Shown: positions 23,187 through 33,479 of the stretch, piece by piece | How positions within the stretch are numbered: the stretch's first letter is position 1 | Layout: each line of letters begins with the position of its first letter | Assembly: GCA_032164245.1 (NCBI GenBank) | Contig: JAVMKO010000001.1 | Location: forward strand, 169,375,434 to 169,439,433 | Direction of reading: 5' to 3' | DNA length: 64,000 bases | From: Sternotherus odoratus | Lineage: Eukaryota > Chordata > Testudines > Kinosternidae | Position numbers and translations under genes: made by a program | Notes under the pieces: generated by a model | Told to the model about the DNA's origin: nothing | Seen by the model: only the letters and a program-made list of their open reading frames with translations | The model's database searches: none

Positions 23187-24892
23187 CCTAGGGACGATGC
23201 ATCCGTCACCAGGGACATGGACGGGCTGGGGGGAAGGAAGGGGACCCCTTGGCAGGCATTGTCACGGTCTTCCCACCAAGCCAGAGCAGATAGGGTGGCC
23301 TTGGGGATGGAGAGGAGGGCGTCCATACTGTCCCTTCTTGGTCTGTAAGCCACTGCAAGCCACGATTGGAGAGGGCGTAGCCTCAGTCTGGCGTGCTGTA
23401 TGACATGAGTGCACGATGCCATGTGCCCTAACAGGCTGAGGAAGACCCGGACCGTGGCCATGGGGCAGACGCGGAGCTGTCTTATGGCCGACTGGATGGT
23501 GAGGAACCGAGGTCGAGGCAGGGTTGCCCTTGCTACTGGGGAGTCTAGTAGGGTCCCTATGAATTCTATTTTCTGGGTCGGTTCCAGGGTGGATTTCCCC
23601 TTGTTGAGGAGGATGCCCAAGCGGTCGAACGTGCTGATGACTAATTGCACGTGTGCGCTGACTTGATCCCTGGAGGTGCCTCGGATCAGCCAGTCGTCGA
23701 GGTACGGGTAGAGTTGTACCCCTCGGCGCCGAAGAAACGCCGCCACTACCGCCATGCACTTTGTGAACACCCTGGGTGCAGTGGACAGGCCAAAGGGCAG
23801 AACGGCAAACTGGTAGTGTTACCCCGCCACCATGAAGCGGAGGTAACGCCTGTGTGAGGGCTTGATGCTCACGTGAAAGTAAGCGTCTTTCATGTCGAGG
23901 GCAGCGAACCAGTCTCCTGGATCCAGAGAGGGAATAATGGTACCCAAGGTGACCATGCGGAACTTGAACCTGGTCATGTAGGCGTTGAGTCCTCGCAGGT
24001 CTAGGATGGGCCGTAGGCCCCCTTTCGCCTTGGGGATCAGGAAGTAGCGGGAGTAGAACCCCTTTCCCTTGAACTCCTCCGGTACGGGCTCGATGGCTCC
24101 CAATGCGAGGAGCGACCTCACCTCCTGTACGAGGAGTTGCTCGTGAGAGGGGTCCCTGAAGAGGGACGAGGAGGGTGGGTGGGAAGGAGGAGTAGAGGAA
24201 AGCTGGAGTGAATACCCCACCTCCACCGTGCGAAGGACCCACTGGTCCGATGTAATGTCCGACCATGCACGGCGGAAGTGGGACAGACGATCTCCAAAGG
24301 GAGGATCCGGGTTGAAAACTAGCACTCTGCCCCCGAGCGCACCTTCAAAAGGCAGCCTTGGGCCCCTGGGGTGGCTTGGGGCCCTGCTGCTTCGAGCCTT
24401 GTCGGGGCCCTGGCCTGCGCAGTAGGACCTGTCTCTCCTACGGGAGGAGTCCTGGGGCGGGCGCGCCGGAGGGAAGAACTTCCTGCGTGGTGGCAGGAAG
24501 GGGCGCTTCTGTTGGCCCGGGGTGTGCATCCCCAGGGTCTTGAGCGTGACACCCCTGTCCTTCAGAGCCTGGAGGCAGGAGTCAGTGTCCTCCGAAAAGA
24601 GGGATTGGCCCTCAAAGGGAAGGTCCTGTATCTTATGCTGCATTGCAGGGGCCAGGTTGGAGGACTGGAGCCATGCAGCGCGGCGGAGGGCGATACCTGA
24701 GGCCATTGTCCTTGCCGCTGAGTCCGCTGAATCTAGAGCCGCCTGTAGGGCGTAGCGGGAAATTTCCCTACTTTGATGGAGTAAGGCCTTAAACTCCTGT
24801 TTGCCCTCCTGCTGGACTCGGTTTTCCAGTTTAGTGAGGGCCTCCACCGTATCGAAATGGTGGCGACTGAGGAGTGCCTGGTGGTTGGCCAC
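22427..24892 (-). pseudogene. DIRS reverse transcriptase-RNase H (copy B), one nonsense codon
   Basis: Continuous frame from 24892 to 22427 except one TAA at 23821-23819. The first part still encodes the gag C-terminus (VEALTKLENRV, SADSAARTMASGIAL). The RT follows: KGFYSRYFLIPKAKGG, LRPILDLRGLN, DMKDAYFHVSI and, beyond the stop, the catalytic YPYLDDW box. RNase H follows with its acidic residues visible in LVTDASSLGWG, NVRELRAV, VMTDNTTA and NTLADHL. The C-terminal segment has the DLFASRQNKKC and RVILVAPAWPRQCW motifs typical of DIRS. All catalytic motifs are present, so the single stop is likely the only lesion here. Terminus overlaps the recombinase frame. Confidence 0.88.
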
Positions 24893-26895
24893 TCGCAGTT
24901 GGAGGCCCCCGGACGAGTATACCTTTCTACCAAATGGTCCAGGCGCCTCGCCTCCCTAGTTTTGGGGACCTGGGCCTCTTGTCCATGGCGCTCATTATTG
25001 ACGGAGTCCACCACTAGAGAGGACGGCGGCGGGTGAATATACAGATGTTCATACCCCTTAGCCGGGACAAAGTATCGTTTCTCCACACCCCTTGCTGTGG
25101 GGGGAAGAGAGGCCGGGGTCTTCCATAATGTGGCCACATTTTGCCTGATGGTATTGATGAAGGGCACCGCCACCCGGGTCGGTGTGCCCTTAGTAAGCAT
25201 GGTGGTGACTGGGTCCTCCACCACTGGGACCTCCTCCATAGGGAGGTTCATGTTTGTGGCTACGGCCTTTAATAAGGTCTGGTAGTTGGTAAGGTCTACC
25301 GAGGGAGGACTGGCCGAGGAGGTCCCTGCTACTGCCTCAACCCTCGCTGGGGAGGCATAGGAGCCCGGGTCCGGACTGTGATGCCCCTCCGAGCAGGGGG
25401 CCACCTGAGACGAGGCTACCCCTGGTTCTGCGGTGGCCTCAGACATAAGAGGGAACCCCGGCTCAGATTGGGTAGAGCGGGGCTGGTTATATGCCCAGGT
25501 GTCCCAGGCCGGCCAGGCGGAGTGACCCTGCACAGCTCGGGCCGAACGAGGGGACCCGGAGGCTGCAGGAGAAGGCCAGTGTGCCACCTCTCCGAGGTGC
25601 GGGGCCTCCGGTGCCGAGGGCTGATGAGTCCGTGCGGCTGAAGACTCCTGGCGCTTCGGCTGACTCCTCGACCTGTGCCGACGATGCCGGTCCGGAGACG
25701 TGTGATCCTGGGACACGTAGCTCGGGGATCGCTGTCGGTGCCGCGGGCTACGGTACCGGGGCGAGGGTCGGTGCCGGGAGTCGTGCCGGTGCCGCGGTGA
25801 CCGGTGCCGAGAGGTCCGCCGCCTGTAGGGGGACCTCGATCGGTATCTGCCGCTGCGCCCCGGGGATCTGGAGCACTGCCGCGAGGTCGACCGGTGCCGC
25901 GGTGATTGGTGCCGCGATGTGGAGCGGTACCGGTACGGTGAGCGGCATCGGGACCTCGAGCGGTGCCGGGGCGAGGACTGGCCCGAAGAGCGGCGTCGAA
26001 GATAGCCTCGTCGGGAGCTGGCAGAGCGGTACCGGGAGTACGACCGGTGCCAAGAGTGCAACCGGCCCCGTGAGCGTGGGCGCCGGGACTCCGATCGGTA
26101 CCGGGACTCAGACCGGCGAGGGGAGCGAGAGCGACGTGAACGCCCATCCGGAGACCTGGATCGAGGTCTCTGCTCCGTGCGGCGCCGAGACTGCGACCGG
26201 TACCGGGAAGCTGACCGGTGCCGGGAGTCGAATCGGCGCCGCGAGATCGAGCGGCGTCCCTGCCCTGCCGGGCTCCGAGCCGCGATCTCTTCCCCCATCA
26301 AGGGTGGCTTGCCCTTGGAACGGGGTTGCCTCTGCGGTGAGCCCACTGAGAGCAGCTCCCTCGCAGCAGCAAACGCCTCTGGCGTCGAGGGAAGCTGCTG
26401 CGGGACCGGCAGGCGGAGTGGGGATACCACTCGCACCGGACTCAACGGGCCCGTCCGGGTCGCCGGAGTCGACGGTGCCGGTGCCAGTGCCGGTGCCGAT
26501 GCCTGGTCATCCGGGCGTCCGGCGCTCGGGGTCGAAGTCAGCGAGATCGGCGCCGACGTCCCCGCATGGTCTGTCGGGGCTGGGCGCGGCTGGGGGTCTC
26601 TTCTTCTCTTGGCGCCGGGCGAGCGCGACCGGTGCCGAGGTTTAGACTTCTGCGGCTTGGGAGCGGGCCCCGGTACCGCCCCCGAGTCCGGCTGGAGAGC
26701 CGCTTCCATTAGAATATGCCTGAGGCGGGACTCACGGTCTTTGCGGGTCCGCGGCTTAAAGGATTTGCAGATTTTACAAGTATCTGCTAAGTGCGATTCC
26801 CCCAAGCACTTCAGGCACCTAGAGTGTGGGTCCCCCACTGGCATGGGCTTCCCACACTCCGAACAGTGTTTGAAGCCCGGAGCCTTGGGCGACAT
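24733..26895 (-). pseudogene. DIRS gag-like ORF (copy B), one frameshift
   Basis: The best start is the ATG at 26895 (MSPKAPGFKHCSECGKPM); a longer frame begins at a non-ATG codon. Domains in order: a Cys/His-rich N-terminal motif (CSECGK, then CLKCLGESH, then CKICK), a long Arg/Ser-rich stretch over roughly residues 190-420 of the kind that binds nucleic acid, and a conserved C-terminal block (KRYFVPAKGYEHLYIHPP). The frame shifts near 24940, just before the conserved FGRKVYSS, after which the true C-terminus continues in the frame that also carries the RT. The protein is presumed to be structural. The 25 other residues of C-terminal frame before the stop at 24733 are out-of-frame sequence. 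Confidence 0.85.
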
Positions 26896-27081
26896 AAGCT
26901 CCGGGGCAGGAGTAGCCTGCACTTAACACTAATTACACTATTAACAATGCTAACTAACTATGAACTATAACTGTTAAACATTAACTAGAACTATAAACAC
27001 GAGTAGAGCGAAGCACAATAGCTAGGAGATGAGGAGAACGCGAAAGCAGAACTCCTCTGTTCCTACAACCAGCTCGTCTGC

Positions 27082-27266
27082 GGTAAGAAGGAACTGAGAG
27101 GGTGGCTGTGTCGCAGGGGTATTTATGGGTCGCCATGAAGGCGCCACTCTAGGGGGCTCCCTGCTTGCCCAGCCTCTAGCTAGGGGAAAATCTACCCGGC
27201 AACCAGGCACGCTGCGCGTACCTAACCTAATTGGAATGCATGTGAGCAATCACTCGAAGAAGAAGT
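27082..27266. repeat. DIRS copy B inverted terminal repeat, 5' side
   Basis: Reverse complement of 21046-21230 with only scattered differences. Expected to carry the promoter and 5' UTR of the element (a TATTTATG-like word lies at 27119-27127). The gag ATG lies about 190 bases inward. Confidence 0.93.
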
Positions 27267-27267
27267 A

Positions 27268-27569
27268 ATACTTATTGCTGGCAAATGATTTGCAATAGAG
27301 TTTAAGGCTCTGCCTATGCCAGGACAATATTTCAAAAGTTTCCCACATGTAGTGCTAACACTACTTCAGCACCATCAGAGTTAGCAATCCTGGGAGATCT
27401 AGTGTGGAGGGGCCACGAGCTGTTGCCCCCATTTTAAGCACTATCTCACTACTTATGCTCACACTAGGTCTAACTAATGGTGAGGCAAGCTGATGGCCCA
27501 CCCACACAAAGGCTCCTTATATTGCTAACGCCTGTTGAAAAATTACCCTACCATTGATAGGGCCAAAGA
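27268..27569. other. intron 7 host sequence between DIRS and Penelope elements
   Basis: About 300 bases with no recognisable element. Confidence 0.5.
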
Positions 27570-27768
27570 GATAAGCGGTGACATGGGGAAACAGATTGCA
27601 AACATGGGGAAATAGATTGCAGTTTGTGTAATGACTCAGCCATTCCCAGTCTTTACTCAAATCTAATTTAATGGTATCCAGTTTGCAAATTAATTCCAGT
27701 TCAGCAGTTTCTCATTGCAGTCTGTTTTTGAAGGTTTTTTTGTTGAAGAATTGCCACTTTTAAGTCTG

Positions 27769-27858
27769 GTAACAAAGAGTCCTGTGGCACCTTAAAGACT
27801 AACTAAAGTATTGAAGCATAAGCTTTCGTGGGCTATTACCCACTTCATCGGATGCAAG
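27769..27858 (-). mobile_element. 90-bp retroposed fragment inside the Penelope element
   Basis: On the minus strand it starts near gcatccgatgaagtgggtaa and ends aggtgccacaggactctttg, a sequence widely repeated in turtle DNA. It is flanked by a perfect 14-bp duplication CACTTTTAAGTCTG at 27755-27768 and 27859-27872, so it is a separate later insertion and not part of the nuclease frame. Confidence 0.8.
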
Positions 27859-28313
27859 CACTTTTAAGTCTGTCACTGAATGACCAGAAAAATTGAAGTG
27901 TTCTCCTACTGGTTTTTGAATGTTATGATTCCTGATGTCAGATTTGTGTCCATTTATTCTTTTGTGTAGAAACTGTCCGGTTTGGCCAATGTACATGGCA
28001 GAGGGGCGTTGGCTGGCACATGATGGCATATATCACATTGTTAGATGTGCAGGTGAACGAGCCCGTGATGGGGTGACTGCTGTGATTAGGTCCTATGATG
28101 GTGTCACTTGAATGGATATGTGGATCGAGTTGGCAGTGGGCATTGTTGCAAGGATAGGTTCCTAGTTTGGTGTTTCTGTTGTGTGGTGTGTGGTTGCTGG
28201 TGAGTATTTGTTTCAGGTTGGAGGTCTGTCTGTCAGTGAGGACTGGTCTGTCTCCCAAGGTCTGGAAGAGTGAGGGATTGTCTTTCAGGATAGGTTGTAG
28301 ATCTTTGATTATG

Positions 28314-28353
28314 CGCTGGAGAGATTTAGTCGAGGGCAGCATATCAAAGATCT
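28314..28353. repeat. 40-bp target duplication of the LINE, 3' side
   Basis: Reads cgctggagagatttagtcga and continues gggcagcatatcaaagatct. Identical to 32686-32725. Unusually long for a LINE target duplication. Confidence 0.9.
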
Positions 28354-28385
28354 GGTGGTTCGTCCGTCGATTCGATGAGGACCAC

Positions 28386-30726
28386 TCAGTCATCCGTAAA
28401 TTGCTGGGGCTGATTTTGTCTGTGTGCGCACAGATGGCTGATGAGGCCAATCCTTGCACGAAAGGTCCCATGACAGATAGGACAGGAGATGAGGAGGACA
28501 TCTCCAGCAGGGTTTCTGGCACGGGCTTTTCTGGCTTGCCTCTTTTGTTCTGCTGCAGACGTCCTTTTGGCCTCACATGATTCGGCACCTTTATATACAC
28601 GGAAGAGTGCCATGTAGTCCGATTCATTGCGCTCTGTTCCCAAGAGTCAGGATTGATGTCAAACGCTTTTAGGGCGACTTTGAGAGAGTCTTTGAAGCGC
28701 TTCTTCTGACCCCCATGAGACCGCTGTCCTTGTTGCAACTCGCCATAAAAAAAAGTCGCTTTGGTAGCCGATGGTCTGACATACGGACTACATGCCCTGC
28801 CCAGCGTAGCTGTGACTGCATCAAGATGGTAAAGATGCTGGGCAGGTTTGCTTGGGCGAGTACTTCAGTGTCTGGGATCTTGTCCTGCCACTTGATGTTG
28901 AGGATTTTCCTGAGGCTTGTTGTGTGGAAGTGGTTCAGCTTTTTGGCATGGCGCTGATACACAGTTCAGGTTTCGCTGGCGTAGAGCAGTGTGGGAAGAA
29001 CAACCACCCTGTATTTCTATTCCAAATGTTGGTGTTTAATCTGCCAAAAGTTGCACTGGCTCTAGCGAGCCTGATATTCACCTCATCATCTATGGTGGCA
29101 TTTTGGGACAGTGTGCTACCAAGGTATGTAAATCTGTTCACTGCATTGAGTCTCTGGCCGTTAATAGTGATATTGGGCTCAACATAGGGCTTCCCTGGGG
29201 CAGGCTGATGCAAAACTTCAGTCTTCTTTATACTGATAATTAGACCGAAGATTGCGCAAGCGTTGGAAAACTTGTCTACGCTGCGTTGCATATCAGCTTC
29301 TGAGCTAGTGTTGAGAGCACAGTCATCAGCAAACAGAAAGTCTCGAATGTCTGTCTGTCTTGACCTTGGTTTTCGCCTGAAGCTTCCTTAGGTTGAACAG
29401 CTTACCATCAGTGCGGTACCTGATGCCAATTCCAACGTCTCCGTCTCTGAAAGCATCGGTCAACATAGCGGAGAATATAATGCTGAAGAGTGTACCAGGA
29501 CACAACCCTGCTTCACACCGTTTGTAACAGGAAACGGTGCAGATGACTCGCCGTTGTCCTGGACTCGTGCCTGCATGCCTTCATGGAACTGCTGGACCAT
29601 AGAGATGAACTTCCTTGGGCATCTGTACTTGGCCATGATCTTCCACAGGCCCTCTCTACAAACAGTATCAAAAGCCTTGGTCAGGTCGACATAGGTGGAG
29701 AACAGGTCGGACCTCTGCTCCTGACACTTCTCTTGCAGTTGTCTCGCAGCAAACACCATGTCAATGGTCCCATGCTTTTTCCGAAATCCGCACTGACTTT
29801 CTGGCAGAAGTCCCTGGTCCAGATGTGCTGTTAGGCGGTTCAGCAGGATCCTGGCGAGTATCTTGCCTGCGATGGAGTAGGGATATACCTCTGTGGTTAT
29901 CACAGAGCTGCCGGTTCCCTTTCCTCTTGTACAGGTGGACAATGAAAGCATCTTCGAACTCCTGCGGGATTGTCTCCTGTTGCCACATAAGTAGGAACAG
30001 TTGATGGAGTCTTTCAGTCAAGGCAGTGCCACCTTCCTTATAAATCTCAGCTGGAATGGAGTCTGAGCCAGGAGCTTTGCCACTGGAGAGGAGATGGATC
30101 GCTTTCTGCGTCTCTAATAAAGTAGGTGGGTCATCCAGTGCCTCGTTAATGGGCACCTGCGGGAGACGATCAATGGCTTCATCATTGATGGACGAGGGAC
30201 GGTTCAGAACGCTGTCGAAGTGTTCAGCCCACCTTACAAGAATCTTATCCTTAACAGTAATCCAAGTGTTTCCGTCAGCGCTAAGGAGAGGGCATAAGCC
30301 TGAGGATGTAGGTCCGTATACTTCTTTCAGGGCATCACAGAAATTCTTCATGTCATGCCTGTCAGCATAGCCTTGAATCTCATCAGCTTTTCTGCTAAGC
30401 CAAGTGTCTTGCATCTGACGGAGTTTTTGCTGTATGGATCTCCGAATATTGCTGAACGCATCTTTCTTCGCTGTGGACTTGGGATTGTTAAGGTAAGCTT
30501 GATGGGCACGGTGCCTTTCTTCCAGTAGCTGCTTGATCTCATCGCAGTTCTCATCAAACCAGTCTTTATGCTTTCTGGTTGAGGGTCGCAGGATCTCTGT
30601 AGCTGAACTGTAGACCAGCCCTCTGAGTGTCGCCCAGTCAAAATCCACGTTCTGGCTGTCAAGAGGGGTGGATTCCAGGCGTTCCAATGCATCCACAAAG
30701 AACTGTTTAGTGCTTGTGATCTTCAA
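28386..30726 (-). pseudogene. LINE reverse transcriptase and C-terminal zinc finger, frameshifted
   Basis: Four overlapping frames make one RT. 30726-29761: KHKDWFDENCDEIKQLL linker, SSGKAPGSDSIPAEIYKE and LYKRKGNRQLCDNHRGISLL. 29951-29460: SIAGKILARILLNRL, ESQCGFRKKHGTIDMVF, STYVDLTKAFDTVCREGL and NGVKQGCVL. The FADD catalytic box (LFADDCAL) is near 29315. 29291-28935: INGQRLNAVNRFTYLGST. 28962-28386: YQRHAKKLNHFHTTSLRK, WQDKIPDTEV, KRSHGGQKKRFKDSL and a final CPICHGTFRARIGLISHL finger. At least three frameshifts are needed, so it is dead. Confidence 0.82.
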
Positions 30727-30786
30727 CTTGACAATATTCAGCCGTTTGGGAGCCTTCTTTCCTTGTGGGTGTCTTTTATGTTGAAT

Positions 30787-31832
30787 TCAGATGTTAAGCT
30801 TGGTGAGGATGAGGCGGTGGTCTGTCCAGCAATCAGCACCACATATGGCCTTGGTCACCCAGACATCCTGCCTATCCCTCTTCCTGACGATAACATAGTC
30901 GATCAGGTGCCAGTGTTTGGAGCAAGGGTGTTTCCATGTTGTCCGGTTACGGGTAGGGAGGCGGAAGATTGTATTTGTGATGAGCAGCTCGTGCTCTGCA
31001 CAGGTCTGGAGCAAGAGAAGACCATTGCTGTTACAGTTACCCACTCCATGTTTTCCAAGGACTCCATCCCAGGCAGTGTGGTGAGAGCCGACTCTTGCGT
31101 TAAAGTCACCAAGAATAATAATAATAATAATAATAAATGGAGATATACCAATCTCCTAGAACTGGAAAGACCTTGAAGGTCATCGAGTCCAGTCCCCTGC
31201 CTACACTAGCAGGATCCCCCTGCCTACACTAGCAGGATTGAGTACTGTCCCCTGACAGATTTTTTTGCCCCAGATCCCTAAATGGCCCCCTCAAGGATTG
31301 AACTCACAACCCTGGGTTTAGCAGGCCAACGCTCAAACCACTGAGCTATCCCCCCACCCCCGATGATGAGCTTGTCCGCCTTTAGAGCATTGGCGATGAC
31401 TGAATGGAGTTCCTCATAGAACTTGACCTTTACTTCATCTGGGTTGGTCATGGTTGGGGCATAGGCACTGACGATGGTAAGGTGCTTCTTACCAGACAGA
31501 AGAGGGAGTTTCATGATCATGAGCCTGTCGTTTACCCCCTTTGGAAGTCCTGCCAACTTGCTAATAAGAGCTGTCTTTACTGCAAAGCCAACACCTGCCT
31601 CACGACGCTCATTGCTTTCTCTGCCACTCCAAATGAAGGTATAACCAGAGCCCCTTTCACATAGTTCACCTTCCCCTGCTAGCAGAGTCTCACTCACGGC
31701 TGCAATGTCCATGTTGTATCTGTCGAGTTCCTTTCCAATTAGGGTTGTTCTCCTCTGAGGTCTATCCGCACGGTCTCTGTCCAGTAATGTGTGCATGTTC
31801 CATGCGCCCAATATGAGAGGAACAATCCTCAA
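30787..31832 (-). pseudogene. LINE endonuclease domain, split by a SINE
   Basis: The first part (31832-31362) has LGAWNMHTLLDRDRADRP, DIAAVSETLLAGEGEL, GFAVKTALISKLAG and TIVSAYAPTMTN, the exonuclease-endonuclease-phosphatase fold (catalytic Glu in SET, Tyr in SAYAPT). A tRNA-derived SINE then interrupts the frame right at the next catalytic block. Beyond it (31044-30787) the domain resumes with [35 protein letters not shown] and [13 protein letters not shown], giving the Asp/His residues of the C-terminal catalytic motif. In life this enzyme nicks target DNA to prime reverse transcription. Confidence 0.82.
31114..31361 (-). mobile_element. tRNA-derived SINE of turtle type
   Basis: On the minus strand it starts ggatagctcagtggtttgag (A box) and has GGTTGTGAGTTCAATCC (B box) in a tRNA-like head. 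A body with gatctggggcaaaaa and a 3' part ending aggagattggtatatctcc then lead into a (TTA)n tail. Inside, a segment of about 23 bases containing ctgcctacactagcaggat is present twice in tandem (31194-31240). It is inserted in the LINE endonuclease. It is not a functional tRNA gene: no complete cloverleaf. Confidence 0.85.
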
Positions 31833-32685
31833 TTTTTTATTTGAGTTTGCTTTTCGACCACTAATGTAGGGTCCCCTCCAGCCGCGGTAAGCTGGCTAGG
31901 GAGAGATAGAGCAGGCAATGTTTAGGGCACCTTTTCTAGCCCCTTCCTCATGCAATGGAAGTGAGCAGTGCATTCCTAAAGAGGGCTGCTCAGTCGCTCA
32001 GGGGGCTGCCGAACTCCACTGCTGCTCCGTGTCAGTGAAGAGCGACCCTTCGGCCTGAGCCGCCTGTGTGCAGGTTTACGGCTACGGCTGCCAGTGTACC
32101 CTCACCTGCCGCTACGTCGCTTGCCCATCGCCACAGGACTTGAAGGATGAATGGAATGGGGTAAATGGATAACAAGAGTGACTTGCGGATTGACTTGGTT
32201 TAAAGTGAGGAAGAGTTGCGCAGATCGTCGACCTCACTCTCTCGCTCGCAACCATCTGGATCCAGCAGCAGGACAAAGTCGAGACGGCTGGAGACGGATA
32301 TGAGTGCAGTGGATGACCATGATGTACAGAGTGTCTGGTCATGCCCTGAGCGTTCCACAAAGCTATGCTGAGAATCGCCTTCCTGCCCGTTGAGCCAAAC
32401 TTGCGGCCTCTTCCGCGCAGTCCGCCGAGTCCAGTCTTCACATGCTATAGGTAGACACGCCTATCTCACCGAGGGTTTAAGGCCCATCAGCTACCCTCAA
32501 CCTGGTTTTGCCGGCCAGTCGAAGCCGTTGTCCGTGGTGTGGCCACTGCGCATGCTACAGCTACGAGGAGCCACAGGTGAGAGCTGGGTGTCAGGTGGGG
32601 ACCAAAGATGGACGAGCTACCCCAAAGGGAGTACAACTGCCCCCCACCAGAGGTAGTACCCCTCCCTGGGCACCCCATACACCAC

Positions 32686-32725
32686 CGCTGGAGAGATTTA
32701 GTCGAGGGCAGCATATCAAAGATCT
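32686..32725. repeat. 40-bp target duplication of the LINE, 5' side
   Basis: Identical to 28314-28353 over 40 bases and diverging immediately on both sides. Confidence 0.9.
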
Positions 32726-32819
32726 ACAACCTATCCTGAAGGACGATTCCTCACTCTCACAGTCACACAAGTGGCAGAGCTGAGAATACAACCTATGACT
32801 TTCAATCCGATGCCCCATT
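32726..32819 (+). mobile_element. inverted Penelope-like 5' fragment
   Basis: acaacctatcctgaaggacg then attcctcactctcac matches, in the opposite orientation, the Penelope sequence at about 28265-28305. With the 40-bp duplication it shows that the Penelope insertion was head-to-head (an inverted partial copy beside the main copy) before the LINE landed at the junction. Confidence 0.6.
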
Positions 32820-32827
32820 CACTAGAC

Positions 32828-33029
32828 TAGTTCTCAAACGTTTGTACTGGTGACCCCTTTCATATAGCAGGCCTCTGAGTGGGACTCCCCTTATAAATTA
32901 AAAACACTTTTTAAAGTATTTAACACCATTATAAATGCTGGATGCAAAGTGGGGTGTGGGGTAGAGGCTAACACTTCACAACCCTCCCCCCAGGTAATAA
33001 CCTCAGGACCCCCAGTTTAAGAACCCCTG
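32828..33029. mobile_element. hAT-type MITE
   Basis: TAGTTCTCAAACG at the left pairs with CAGTTTAAGAACCCCTG at the right. A perfect 8-bp duplication CACTAGAC flanks it (32820-32827, 33030-33037). The interior words (cattataaatgctggatgca, ccccccaggtaataacctca) are those of a common turtle element. Confidence 0.88.
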
Positions 33030-33037
33030 CACTAGAC

Positions 33038-33479
33038 CATGCTGGATCTCATCAATGGGAGCTGAACACACACCGGGGATGTGTTTAGTTGCAAAGGTGA
33101 ATTTCTTTCAAGATCAAAGGCTAAGACTGACCTTACCCTACATCATTTCCAGCAGTTACATTTTTACAGTGTCTCACAGATCAAAGATATTTTAAAGTTC
33201 ACAGATGCAAGTACAGGTAGCTGTCTTCCATTTGCTTTATCAGATTGAGATACTGCCATCAATAACTCTTCCATAAATAGAGTATTATACACTAGAATCA
33301 CTGATAGAAATACGTATATTCATCCCTTCAGTTATTTCCCTCTCTTTGGTCCTTTATTATCTCATAACATTTAAAGAGAACAAGGTCACAGATCTGAATA
33401 GTTCTACTCCACTATTATCTGTATCTATTCACAGCTATTATCAAAAAGTCCACAATTTGAACTGTTGTAACAATCTTAC
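33038..33479. other. intron 7 adjacent to exon 7, nothing recognised
   Basis: AT-rich; no element seen. Confidence 0.6.

Larger units (their letters stand above)
21026..27267 (-). mobile_element. nearly complete DIRS-type tyrosine-recombinase retrotransposon (copy B)
   Basis: About 6.2 kb, coding on the minus strand. It has the full DIRS plan: terminal repeats in inverted orientation, an internal complementary region next to the 3' repeat, and gag-like, RT/RNase H and tyrosine recombinase frames in that order with RT and recombinase overlapping. There is no flanking target duplication, as expected for recombinase-mediated insertion of a circular DNA intermediate. It sits in HSF2BP intron 7 in the same orientation as the gene. 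Damage visible: one frameshift in gag and one in-frame stop in RT. The high ITR identity suggests a fairly young insertion. Confidence 0.93.
27570..28353 (-). mobile_element. Penelope-like element 3' fragment with GIY-YIG endonuclease
   Basis: Minus-strand coding sequence in two frames. The upstream frame carries QIFDMLPSTKSLQRI, DRPVLTDRQTSNLKQIL, KLGTYPCNNAHC and NVIYAIMCQ. The downstream frame carries AMYIGQTGQFLHKRINGHKS and PVGEHFNFSGHSVTDL. Together these are the linker and GIY-YIG nuclease of vertebrate Penelope elements, with one frameshift near 28018. The RT domain is missing. A 90-bp element has inserted at 27769-27858. The 3' UTR runs to about 27570. Confidence 0.82.
28354..32685 (-). 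mobile_element. APE-type non-LTR retrotransposon (RTE-like), near full length
   Basis: About 4.3 kb including a SINE. Order on the minus strand: 5' region of about 850 bases, apurinic-like endonuclease, reverse transcriptase, and a C-terminal C2H2-like finger. It is bounded on both sides by the same 40-bp sequence (28314-28353 and 32686-32725), which is the duplicated target within a Penelope-like element. The single-ORF layout resembles RTE-related LINEs, but the terminal zinc finger is not typical of BovB, so the clade is left open. Multiple frameshifts make it inactive. Confidence 0.85.

Noticed and set aside
25491..26645. 384-codon open frame on the plus strand
   Set aside because: It is the antisense shadow of the Arg/Ser-rich part of the DIRS gag; GC-rich, low-complexity Gly/Ala/Thr translation with no homology.
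31285..31358. Functional tRNA gene
   Set aside because: A and B boxes are present but it is the head of a SINE with a body and TTA tail, and no full cloverleaf was found.
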